DNA from: Parvularculales bacterium
GTDB lineage: Bacteria > Pseudomonadota > Alphaproteobacteria > JAPOUT01 > JBAJNM01
Direction: 5' to 3'
DNA length: 46,146 bases
Assembly (NCBI GenBank): GCA_036881865.1
Contig: JBAJNM010000012.1
Coordinates: 1 to 46,146 of the forward strand
The stretch's first letter is position 1. Each line of letters opens with the position of its first letter. Below, piece by piece: positions 14,135-21,751 of this stretch. A program made the translations under genes and the position numbers. The notes under the pieces are model-generated. The model did no database searches. It saw nothing but the letters and a program-made list of their open reading frames with translations, and had not been told where the DNA came from.

Positions 14135-15220
14135 ATGACACAAGACAACAACCGGCCCAAAAGGCCGCGTAAGATTTTGGCGGGTATTGCCGGTCTGCTG
14201 GGGATTGTGCTGGTCTGGCTGTTTTTCTGGCCCGTTCCCTTTGACCCTGCGCCGGATGATGCCTTGCCGCCCAATCCGGCCGGGAGCGGTGTTTTCGTGA
14301 AAAACGGCAAACTTGCCGAAGCCGGCATTATCACGACGGGTAACGGGCCGGAAGGCATCGCCTTTGACGGGGCGGGGCGGATTTACAGCGGTCTGGGTGA
14401 TGGCAGCATTATCCGCGTTGACGGGTCTGACATCACTACACTCGCCAATACGGGCGGGCGTCCGCTCGGCGTCGAGTTTGATGCGGACGGACAGCTCATT
14501 ATCGCGGACAGTGAAAAGGGGCTTTTATCCATGGCCCCTGACGGTTCGCTCGCCACGCTGGTTGACACCTATGAAGGCGAGAAAATGATTTTCGTCGACG
14601 ATCTGGCCATTGCCGGTGACGGTAAGATTTATTTTTCCGATGCAACAACCCGCTATCACTACGGCGAGGAAATTCTGGAAGCCTTCGAGCGCCGTCCCAC
14701 CGGCCGCCTGTTTGTTTATGACCCCAAAGACGGCAGCACGCGCCTGCTGCTTGACGGGTTGCATTTTGCCAATGGAGTCGCGCTCGGGCCTGATGATATT
14801 TTCGTGCTGGTCAATGAAACCTTCGGCCACCGCATTATGCGCTTCTGGCTGAACGGGCCGCGGGCCGGCAAAAGCGACGTCTTTGCCGAAAATCTGCCGG
14901 GATTTCTTGACAATATTACCGAAGCGCCGGGCGGCGGCTACTGGCTGGCCGTTGTGGCCCCGCGCACGGCGCTGCTTGATGCGCTGGCACCCAGCCCGTT
15001 TTTACGCAAAATTGTCTGGCGGATTTTAAACCTGACCGGCATCAACCCGGCCGTTCATCATAGTTGGGCCGTCAAGCTGGATGAAAACGGCGCACCGATC
15101 ATATCGCTGGAAGATGACAGCGGCCACATTTTCAATATGACCAGCGTCATCGAGTTTCAGAACAGGCTTTATCTCGGGAACCTGACGGAACCCAAAATCG
15201 GTGTTCTTGAGGCACCGTAA
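14135..15220 (+). CDS. SMP-30/strictosidine-synthase-like lactonase, membrane-anchored
   Basis: After a single N-terminal membrane segment (ILAGIAGLLGIVLVWLFFWP) the protein folds as a six-bladed propeller of the SMP-30/gluconolactonase superfamily: GPEGIAFDGAGRIY, GRPLGVEFDADGQLIIAD, FVDDLAIAGDGKIYFSDAT, LHFANGVALGPDD and a C-terminal MTSVIEFQNRLYLGNL. Members bind a divalent metal in the pore and hydrolyse lactones or related esters. ATG 14135 was preferred over an upstream TTG because AGGGAGA/CAGG precedes it. A hairpin follows its stop. Confidence 0.75.
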   Translation: MTQDNNRPKRPRKILAGIAGLLGIVLVWLFFWPVPFDPAPDDALPPNPAGSGVFVKNGKLAEAGIITTGNGPEGIAFDGAGRIYSGLGDGSIIRVDGSDITTLANTGGRPLGVEFDADGQLIIADSEKGLLSMAPDGSLATLVDTYEGEKMIFVDDLAIAGDGKIYFSDATTRYHYGEEILEAFERRPTGRLFVYDPKDGSTRLLLDGLHFANGVALGPDDIFVLVNETFGHRIMRFWLNGPRAGKSDVFAENLPGFLDNITEAPGGGYWLAVVAPRTALLDALAPSPFLRKIVWRILNLTGINPAVHHSWAVKLDENGAPIISLEDDSGHIFNMTSVIEFQNRLYLGNLTEPKIGVLEAP

Positions 15221-15229
15221 GATAATTCA

Positions 15230-15250
15230 GGCTCCATATTTTTTGGAGCC
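15230..15250. terminator. Hairpin between convergent genes
   Basis: GGCTCCA and TGGAGCC form a 7-bp stem with a T-rich loop in the 45-bp gap between the convergent lactonase and monooxygenase genes. There is no T-tail, so termination is plausible but weakly supported. Confidence 0.35.
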
Positions 15251-15265
15251 CGGCCGCAAGGCCCG

Positions 15266-16747
15266 CTACTCGGCCGCGATGGCGACAGGCGTTGGTCCTG
15301 AAAATTCCAGCGCCCCGTCATCAACCGGATCTTCAAGCAGAATCGACTGATCCCGTTTGTAGTCCTGCAGGTTCAGCCAGGGGTGTTTGTCGCCCTGACT
15401 CGGGAGTTGGTCCATCACGCGCTGCAAATATCCCGCCTGAAAATCAATCCAGGGATTGCGCGGCATCCCTTCCGGCGCAACGGGAACGGCGCGTGTAAGG
15501 CCCCGTTTTTTCATATGGCCGATGAGACGCACGGCATACCGGGAAACAAGATCGGCCCGCAACGTCCATGACGCATTGGTGTACCCGAAGACCGTGATCA
15601 TGTTGGGTATGTCGGAAAACATCACGCCTTTGTAGCCGAAACTGTCTGATGCCCTGATCGGGCGTCCGTCAATAATAAAATCCAGACCGCCGCTAAATAC
15701 AACGTTAAGGCCGGTTGCCGTAATGATGACATCGGCCGGAAGTTCTTCGCCGGATTTGAGCCTGATACCGTGTTCCGTAAATGTGTCGATATGGTCCGTA
15801 ACGACACTGGCACGGCCTTTGCGAATGGCAGCGAACAGGTCGCCATCGGGAATGGCACAAACGCGCTGGTCCCACGGATTATAGTCAGGCGTGAAATGTT
15901 TATCGACAGGATAGTCGGGGCCCAAAGCTTTCTGGGCTCTTTTAAGAAACCATTCGCGCACTTTTTTCGGATTAGTCCGGGTGCGCTTATACATGTACCG
16001 TTGCAACCAGATGTTTTTTGCACGGGCGAGCCTGAAGGCGAGTCCGGCGGGCAGAACGGACCTCAGGAAATTTCCGATATGGTCCTTCGCAGGAACGGAG
16101 GCAATATATGTCGGCGAGCGTTGCAGCATCGTGACATGCTCTGCCGTTTCGGACATTTCCGGAACGAGGGTTACGGCCGTTGCGCCTGACCCGATGACAA
16201 CAATTTTTTTGCCTGAATAGTCATAATTTTCAGGCCAGTGTTGAGGGTGGATAATGTCGCCTTTGAAATTTTCGCGCCCTTCAAAGTGGGGCGTATAGCC
16301 TTCATCATATTTGTAGTAACCGGCAGCGGCAATCACGAAACGGGATTGTATCTCGCGGGTCTCTCCGGTTTTCATATCCGAAATTTTAAGCGTCCACAAA
16401 TCACTATCGCTTGAAAAATGCAGCGACGTGACTTTCGAGTTGAATTGTATGTAGGGTGTAATGCCGTGCTCATCGGCAACGTTCCGGACATAATTTTTAA
16501 TACTCGGGCCATCCGCTAAAACCTTGTCTCCAACCCACGGACGAAAATCATATCCCAAAGTCAGCATATCGGAATCCGAACGGATTCCCGGATAGCGAAA
16601 CAGATCCCAGGTTCCGCCTATCGCCGAACGGGATTCAATCACCGCCAGACTATCCTCCGGAAACTGTGACCGGAACCTGCAGGCGGCTCCGATACCGGAT
16701 ATGCCTGCGCCAACAATTGCTATGTCATGGTGAGGGGTATTGGTCAT
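15266..16747 (-). CDS. Flavin monooxygenase of Baeyer-Villiger type
   Basis: The product is an FAD- and NADPH-dependent monooxygenase. It has the N-terminal FAD site GAGISGIG, a second Rossmann site GSGATA for NADPH, and between them FKGDIIHPQHWP, an exact match to the Baeyer-Villiger fingerprint FxGxxxHxxxW(P/D). EthA-like enzymes of this size convert ketones to esters or lactones. ATG 16747 was chosen over a GTG 39 bases upstream because the protein then begins just before the FAD strand and AGGTAAG precedes it. Nearby lactonase and hydrolase genes fit a ketone-to-hydroxyacid route. Confidence 0.9.
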   Translation of the reverse strand: MTNTPHHDIAIVGAGISGIGAACRFRSQFPEDSLAVIESRSAIGGTWDLFRYPGIRSDSDMLTLGYDFRPWVGDKVLADGPSIKNYVRNVADEHGITPYIQFNSKVTSLHFSSDSDLWTLKISDMKTGETREIQSRFVIAAAGYYKYDEGYTPHFEGRENFKGDIIHPQHWPENYDYSGKKIVVIGSGATAVTLVPEMSETAEHVTMLQRSPTYIASVPAKDHIGNFLRSVLPAGLAFRLARAKNIWLQRYMYKRTRTNPKKVREWFLKRAQKALGPDYPVDKHFTPDYNPWDQRVCAIPDGDLFAAIRKGRASVVTDHIDTFTEHGIRLKSGEELPADVIITATGLNVVFSGGLDFIIDGRPIRASDSFGYKGVMFSDIPNMITVFGYTNASWTLRADLVSRYAVRLIGHMKKRGLTRAVPVAPEGMPRNPWIDFQAGYLQRVMDQLPSQGDKHPWLNLQDYKRDQSILLEDPVDDGALEFSGPTPVAIAAE

Positions 16748-16911
16748 CTTACCTTTTACCTTTTCGCTTCTATTAAGACTCGGCACGTCGTGTGATTATT
16801 CCACCGGATGCTTTTTCAGTCAATTATTTGAAGCCCCGGCAATTTTTAGCGTAGTGCGGGGGTTTTCCGGTTATTTGGGGGGTTACTTTCTCAAAAGTAT
16901 AAGAAAAAACG

Positions 16912-17007
16912 ATGGAATTTCAAATGACAGATGACAATGAAAGAGACGAATTGCCGACACTGGAGGACATGGTAAAGGTCGTCATGATCAGAGGCTTTCC
17001 AATTTAG
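16912..17007 (+). CDS. Doubtful 31-codon ORF
   Basis: ATG GAA TTT CAA ATG ACA begins a short frame that encodes MEFQMTDDNERDELPTLEDM followed by VKVVMIRGFPI. The composition is protein-like but no good ribosome site is seen. It could be the 5' remnant of a gene broken when the adjoining toxin-antitoxin pair arrived. Confidence 0.2.
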   Translation: MEFQMTDDNERDELPTLEDMVKVVMIRGFPI

Positions 17008-17201
17008 AATTTATGGTTAATTTTGGCACCTTTCATAACGTTATTAGCAGTATGACGCTTCTTCAGATTATATGGAACCGCAACCAGAATTTCACTCTCT
17101 GCGTTGAACCATCTCTCATGAGAACCCTTGAAGTTCCCAATGCGTTTAAAACCGTTTTTTGTCAATATCTTGACTACAGGCCTGTAAAAGGTCTTCGCCA
17201 T
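17004..17201 (-). CDS. hicA: HicA-family mRNA interferase toxin
   Basis: The 65-residue protein has the compact dsRNA-binding fold of HicA/YcfA: ILTKNGFKRIGNFKGSHERW contains the catalytic His in the GSH motif, and VPYNLKKRH the following strand and turn. These toxins cleave mRNA. It lies 20 bp after the antitoxin gene and is co-oriented, giving the antitoxin-first order common for DUF1902 partners rather than the toxin-first order of classical hicAB. Confidence 0.8.
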   Translation of the reverse strand: MAKTFYRPVVKILTKNGFKRIGNFKGSHERWFNAESEILVAVPYNLKKRHTANNVMKGAKINHKF

Positions 17202-17221
17202 AGTCAGATCTGTACCTGTGT

Positions 17222-17563
17222 CTAGGTGCGGACGGCCTGTCTGGCCTTGTCGAAATCCATGCGGATAATGGGCAGGTAAAGATCAGACTGAGGGTCGGTA
17301 CATGAATCGTCTGAAATTGTACTTAGGCGTTTAAGTATTTTTCCCGCAATAGCTTTGCCTGACCAATTCTTACGGTCAACATTCTCTTTTTCTCTTTTTG
17401 AGATATGGTTCACGTAAACAAGCTCCGACGCCGAAGCGAGCACAACTTCTTCAAACTCTTCGAGGGTGTCGGTTTCAATGTTAAGACCTTGAATGTTGCT
17501 GATTGAATAGAACAGCTTGTTCTCATCATCCCAATGAGCCTCAACATAAAATGATTCAATCAA
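17222..17563 (-). CDS. DUF1902/HicB-like antitoxin
   Basis: The N-terminal half, FYVEAHWDDENKLFYSISNI followed by QGLNIETDTLEEFEEVV, is the partial RNase H-like fold typical of DUF1902/HicB antitoxins. A C-terminal extension of about 50 residues (from KNWSGKAIAGKIL) is longer than usual for DUF1902 proteins and might bind the toxin or DNA. The start is a TTG behind GGAGGA with good spacing; no in-frame ATG occurs near it. The unit is bracketed upstream by the dispersed repeat. Confidence 0.75.
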   Translation of the reverse strand: MIESFYVEAHWDDENKLFYSISNIQGLNIETDTLEEFEEVVLASASELVYVNHISKREKENVDRKNWSGKAIAGKILKRLSTISDDSCTDPQSDLYLPIIRMDFDKARQAVRT

Positions 17564-17685
17564 AACAATTCCTCCTTTTGTTTTGCCTTAACGCGCTCTT
17601 CCCGGACCGGGCAAGCTTAAGCCCGAGCAAATCATAGCATGACATGGGAAGTCCTGAATATAGGGAAAAGAGTCAAGTTTTTTCG

Positions 17686-17798
17686 ATATTTTGTGGTATT
17701 TTTTTGCTTACACCCCCATATCTTAGGCTTAAAGAGAGCCGATGGATATGGCGGCGACCTTTCCCTCCCCCGGAGCTCCTAGCCCTCCCAACATCACA
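17686..17798 (-). repeat. Dispersed repeat, copy B
   Basis: This is the reverse-complement match to 3689-3803. On the minus strand it begins TGTGATGTTGGGAGGG and ends CACAAAATAT, about 120 bp upstream of the antitoxin gene. Copy A likewise precedes an AT-rich accessory gene by about 115 bp. Confidence 0.7.
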
Positions 17799-17827
17799 AC
17801 TGTAGGGTGTCCGTCCCGTCTGCATCA

Positions 17828-17990
17828 CTATTGGGTTCCGGCCGTGAAATCCGGTACATACTCCAGACCAAATCCGTAAGGGTTCAAGCAACTCAAACCT
17901 GCTTTCAACAGATTTGATAGTCTTCTGCGTTTGCATATAAAGCAACGCAGCGCCGAAGGCCAATACCGGATTCTACCGGTTTTGACCTGC
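17828..17990 (-). pseudogene. Degenerate GH3 glycosidase C-terminal fragment
   Basis: Reading toward the minus strand, LNPYGFGLEYVPDFTAGTQ and a stop echo the end of the intact GH3 protein (LYPFGFGLEYAPDPS). Upstream of it, KTGRI and, in a shifted frame, an MQTQK...ESRFELLEP stretch resemble PTGRL and the QKEDVPYDSEAPLYP region of the intact protein. The copy is frameshifted and truncated, so it is a relic of a tandem glycosidase gene. Confidence 0.5.
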
Positions 17991-18051
17991 GCCGAACAAA
18001 CGGCCTCCACTGCCAGACAAGACGCTCCGTTTACCTCTCCGGCACTCTCAA

Positions 18052-20037
18052 TCAGGAGGGATCAGGCGCGTACTCCAGACCAAATCCAAACGGATAAAGA
18101 GGCGCCTCCGAGTCGTAAGGCACATCTTCTTTCTGGGCGCGGACCGCCGCCATTGACGAGGGTAACTCGACAGGCAAACGCCCTGTCGGACGGGCCGTAC
18201 CAAATATAACGTCCATCACAACCTTGTCAGTCGCGCCAAAATCTGCAATCAGCGCGGCACTCCCTTCCGCGATTTCGGGAATAACCGCCGCCCGTTCCAG
18301 AAAAAGCACAACGATGGTCGGAACCGTCGACATCAGGGTATCAAGACGTTCCTTTTCCGGTGACTTAAAGTCCAGATCACCGGCGTGCATGAAAGCCTCT
18401 AAAAGCCCGTCTCTCGGTTCATAGGGCGTATCCAGACGCACAAGCGCAATATCCGCAAGAGCCGGATCATCAACCACTTCCGCATAGCGTCCGGCCGTTT
18501 CAGCGTCAACATTCTCCAGATAAAGCCGGAGCTTCCCGCTCAGCGGCAACACCGGTTCCGCATTGGTACCGTTCTTCAACAGGACCATAGACCGCCGTTG
18601 CGCCTCGACACCGGCATCCATGAAGGCCGCATTGCCAACCAACTCTCCTGCGCGCCTCACATCCACAAAGGGATCATCAAAAAGTCCAAGCCGGAATTTG
18701 TCACGAAGGATGCGGCGGACGGACCGGTCAAGCCGTTCTTCCGGAAGCCGGCCGCTTGAAACCAGATCGACCAGCACTTCCGGTATATGTTCGCCGCCGA
18801 ATTGATCAACGCCGGCATCCAGAAGTTTCAGAACCCGCGCTTCAACATCCAGCTCCTCGACGCCCCAGGCACGGGCGGGAAGGACCGTAAACAGCCCCAG
18901 AAGTTTGGCGTCGGTAACCAGACCCCAATCGGTGCAGATAACGCCGTCAAAGCCGTAGGTTCCGCGAAGAAGCGTCGTAATCATATATTTGTCGTAGGCA
19001 AATCCGACAGTCTCCTCCGACTGACCCACCGGGATGCCGTAATAGGGCATGATCTGGGCCGTTCCGGCCGGCAGGGCGCCCTCCACGAATGGAATCAGAT
19101 GGTAGTCGAAATTGTTGCCCGGATAGGCCTGCTCTTTGCCATAGACGAAATGGGCGTCTTCGCCGTCTTTCTGCGGCCCGCCACCCGCCCAGTGCTTCAC
19201 CATGGTTGCAACGCTGTATGCGCCCAGCCGGTCTCCCTGAAGCCCGTTTACGTAAGCGGCCGTCATTTGCGCGGAGAGATGGGCATCCTCGCCGAAAGTC
19301 CCGCCAATCCGCGCCCAGCGGGGTTCGGTGGCAAGGTCGGCTGTCGGATGCAAGGCGAGATGAATTCCCACCGCGCGGTATTCCTGACGCGCAATGTCTG
19401 CGAACCTGTTGACCAGCGCGGGATCACGCGTCGCTGCCAGACCGAGCGGGTCAGGCCACAGCGAAAACGCCCCGGCCGGCTGTGCCACGGAGGAACCCAC
19501 GCGAAGCCCGTGACGCGGGTCGGTGGCAAAGGTAACCGGGATACCCAGACGGGTGCGCTCCGCGAGACGTTGCATCGCATTCGTCCAGCCTGCGAACGCC
19601 TCCGGATCATCGACCGTATTGGCGAGGCTAAAATGGTTCATCCCCTTTCCCGCAACAAGCGGGACGTTCCCCTCAAAGATAAGGGTCCGGACATCAAAAA
19701 ATGAAGGATAATTCGAAAGAGATGATCCGGCACCGGCGGGAGTGAACGTAATAAACATAAGGCCGGCCTTTTCCGCGACCGTCATCTGCGAGATCAGATC
19801 GGCAATGCGTGCGTCAAGGGGTTCCGCCGGGTTTTCATAAATATCAAGCCGCCCGTTTTTATTGAGATCGCGAAGCCCTTCTGCTGCACCGGTAAACCGG
19901 GGCGCCTGAGGCCCCAAAGTGCCAAGGTCGCTCTGCAGCCGGATGAACAGGGTGGCGTATAAGGTACATATTGCGAGCGTGATCAGTAATAATATTGCCG
20001 CCACGCCGTAGCCGGTCAGCCGAAGGATCCGTTTCAT
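18052..20037 (-). CDS. Glycoside hydrolase family 3 enzyme, membrane-anchored
   Basis: The product is a probable beta-glucosidase or exo-glucanase. An N-terminal hydrophobic anchor (residues ~8-33) is followed by DLNKNGRLDIYENP, a short EF-hand/dockerin-like Asp-rich loop. The GH3 TIM barrel contains VTFATDPRHG, VKHWAGGGPQKDGEDAHF and GFDGVICTDWG; the Asp of TDWG (about residue 370) is the nucleophile. The second alpha/beta domain carries EAQRRSMVLLKN, and the end GFGLEY is typical. It probably works in the periplasm on oligosaccharides. A relic of a second GH3 gene follows directly. Confidence 0.9.
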   Translation of the reverse strand: MKRILRLTGYGVAAILLLITLAICTLYATLFIRLQSDLGTLGPQAPRFTGAAEGLRDLNKNGRLDIYENPAEPLDARIADLISQMTVAEKAGLMFITFTPAGAGSSLSNYPSFFDVRTLIFEGNVPLVAGKGMNHFSLANTVDDPEAFAGWTNAMQRLAERTRLGIPVTFATDPRHGLRVGSSVAQPAGAFSLWPDPLGLAATRDPALVNRFADIARQEYRAVGIHLALHPTADLATEPRWARIGGTFGEDAHLSAQMTAAYVNGLQGDRLGAYSVATMVKHWAGGGPQKDGEDAHFVYGKEQAYPGNNFDYHLIPFVEGALPAGTAQIMPYYGIPVGQSEETVGFAYDKYMITTLLRGTYGFDGVICTDWGLVTDAKLLGLFTVLPARAWGVEELDVEARVLKLLDAGVDQFGGEHIPEVLVDLVSSGRLPEERLDRSVRRILRDKFRLGLFDDPFVDVRRAGELVGNAAFMDAGVEAQRRSMVLLKNGTNAEPVLPLSGKLRLYLENVDAETAGRYAEVVDDPALADIALVRLDTPYEPRDGLLEAFMHAGDLDFKSPEKERLDTLMSTVPTIVVLFLERAAVIPEIAEGSAALIADFGATDKVVMDVIFGTARPTGRLPVELPSSMAAVRAQKEDVPYDSEAPLYPFGFGLEYAPDPS

Positions 20038-20142
20038 TGTTCACTCCCAAAAAGAGGCCGTGCCCCATTAGCGGAAAGTCCGGTTTGCCCCCGTTCAAAC
20101 GTTAAGGCACTTCGGCGGGGTATCATTATCCGGTTCCTTTAA

Positions 20143-21288
20143 TTATGACGTCCGGAGACAATTGTTGACGGCGCGCAACCAGGCGATGGTTTCTTCTTCT
20201 CTATTTGTACTTTCCTCGGTAGACGTACCGTAAGCCCTGTTCGCCGAGAGTTTCACGATGACACTGTGTCTGGCAGGATTCACATAGACGAATTGATTGT
20301 AGATGCCGATTGCGGAAAATTCCCCCTCATCTCCCGAAGGAACCCACCATTGGTAAGCGTAGCCCGAGGGGAAGACATGACCGCCCACTATGACCCGGCC
20401 GGCCTGTAAATGCGCTTTATCCGAACGGACGCTCTTACTTACCCAGGACTCCGGAACAATCTGCCTGTCTTGCCACCGCCCCTTGTTACGGTACAACTCG
20501 CCAATCTTCGCATAATCTCTGGCGGTCAGGTTTAATCCGCCAAGGGCCAGTTCGACACCTTCGCCGTCCAGTAACCAGAAGCCGGGATATTCGAAACCGA
20601 GCGGGTCGCAGAGTTTGGTCTGCATAGTGTCAGACAGGGTCTGGCCGGTCACGGCAGCGATGAGCATTCCCAGTACCTGAGTCTCGGCAGAGTTGTATCG
20701 GCAAACGGTGTCCGGGGCCACCTCGGGCTTAATACCCTGTACGAGGTTTTGCAGACTGCCCTCGCCGGTCATGACGGCACCCAGCCGGTTTACATCTGAT
20801 TCCGGGTCGCTGTAATCTTCATTCCACGCCGCCCCCGAAGACATCTGTAATACGGAGCGGATGCTGACCGTTTCATAAGCGGAACCTTTCAGCAGAGGCA
20901 AATATTTGCCGACAGGATCATCCGGAGAACCAATTAATTTTTCTTCCAGAGCGATTCCGGTCATCGCCGAAACAAAACTCTTGGCTACCGACCAGGACGT
21001 CCAGGGCACATCCGGACCTCCGGTGAGAAAATAATTTTCATAACGGATCTTGCCGTCAACCAGAACCAGTAGTGCGGCGGTGTCGGTGCCCGCCAAAAAA
21101 TTATCGGTGCGGTGTTCTTTGTTGTTAAAAACATAAGTTTCCGGAAGTGTCAGGTCATCTCCCGCAGGAAAAGAGAAAACTTGCGGTGCGGGCCGCATTG
21201 CCCGGGTCGGATAATACTGATCCATGCAACAAAAGTTTTCGTGCTGGGGCTCCCCGCTAAAAAGGGGTGTCATTGTTTCTTGCGTCAC
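20143..21288 (-). CDS. Serine hydrolase of the class C beta-lactamase fold
   Basis: The 381-residue protein has the SxxK motif (TSWSVAKSF), a YxN motif (CRYNSAETQ) and late strands such as YAYQWWVPSG, which identify the beta-lactamase-like transpeptidase fold. Close architecture is that of 6-aminohexanoate-dimer hydrolase and related esterases rather than true beta-lactamases. No signal peptide is seen, suggesting a cytoplasmic enzyme. Its GTG start overlaps the stop of the upstream SnoaL-like gene (GTGA), so the two are translationally coupled; an ATG 15 bases later is the alternative start. Confidence 0.85.
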   Translation of the reverse strand: MTQETMTPLFSGEPQHENFCCMDQYYPTRAMRPAPQVFSFPAGDDLTLPETYVFNNKEHRTDNFLAGTDTAALLVLVDGKIRYENYFLTGGPDVPWTSWSVAKSFVSAMTGIALEEKLIGSPDDPVGKYLPLLKGSAYETVSIRSVLQMSSGAAWNEDYSDPESDVNRLGAVMTGEGSLQNLVQGIKPEVAPDTVCRYNSAETQVLGMLIAAVTGQTLSDTMQTKLCDPLGFEYPGFWLLDGEGVELALGGLNLTARDYAKIGELYRNKGRWQDRQIVPESWVSKSVRSDKAHLQAGRVIVGGHVFPSGYAYQWWVPSGDEGEFSAIGIYNQFVYVNPARHSVIVKLSANRAYGTSTEESTNREEETIAWLRAVNNCLRTS

Positions 21289-21683
21289 GAAGGAACCTCG
21301 ATAAGGCCAAGTTGCCGGTAGAGAGACAGATAATCGGTTAAACCTCTCTGACGGACGATCTTGCCATTTTTCACCGTCAGGATGGTGACGTCTTTAAAGC
21401 TGATATCGGCGTTTGTTTCCGGATGGTTTCCGGTGATGGTAAGACGCACCACGACTTCATCACCGGCCTCAATAAGTTCATCGATGTGCTCGGTATAGCC
21501 GGGAAGATCTTTGCGTACTTGGGTCGCAAGAGCGGATACGCCGGCCAAACCGGTACCCCAGTCGGTTACGGGATAATCCGCCTGAAAATTTTCGGCATAG
21601 AACTCGTTGACCCGGGAGACATCGCCATCGCTCCAGATAATTTTCATCGCCTCCCTTACAACCTCAGCCGGCCTGCCCATCAT
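21285..21683 (-). CDS. SnoaL/NTF2-like polyketide-cyclase-type protein
   Basis: The 132-residue protein has the SnoaL-like alpha+beta cone: VREAMKIIWSDGDVSRVNEF, a DLPGYTEHIDELIEAGDEVV strand pair, VVVRLTITGNH and a C-terminal FKDVTILTVKNGKIVRQRG. Relatives are ester cyclases or stress-associated proteins. The first of the coupled pair with the serine hydrolase, it may act on the same ester- or lactone-like metabolite. The substrate is unknown. Confidence 0.75.
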   Translation of the reverse strand: MMGRPAEVVREAMKIIWSDGDVSRVNEFYAENFQADYPVTDWGTGLAGVSALATQVRKDLPGYTEHIDELIEAGDEVVVRLTITGNHPETNADISFKDVTILTVKNGKIVRQRGLTDYLSLYRQLGLIEVPS

Positions 21684-21751
21684 TGCTCCTCACAATCAAA
21701 ATATACAGGGGAATTATAGACTCGTCCGGTTAAATATATAAACCTCTTTTT

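Larger units (their letters stand above)
17564..18051. other. Intergenic region with repeat copy B and glycosidase remnant
   Basis: This 488-bp gap between the GH3 gene and the toxin-antitoxin pair contains a degenerate copy of a GH3 C-terminus, the dispersed repeat in minus orientation, and an AT-rich leader before the antitoxin. No intact gene is visible. Confidence 0.6.

Noticed and set aside
18787-19704. Plus-strand 305-codon frame within the GH3 gene
   Set aside because: It is antisense to conserved GH3 motifs and has a His/Arg/Gly-rich composition without a fold signature.
20143-21288. Antibiotic-resistance beta-lactamase
   Set aside because: The SxxK/YxN fold is shared by many esterases and amidases; there is no signal peptide and the coupled SnoaL-like gene argues for metabolism.
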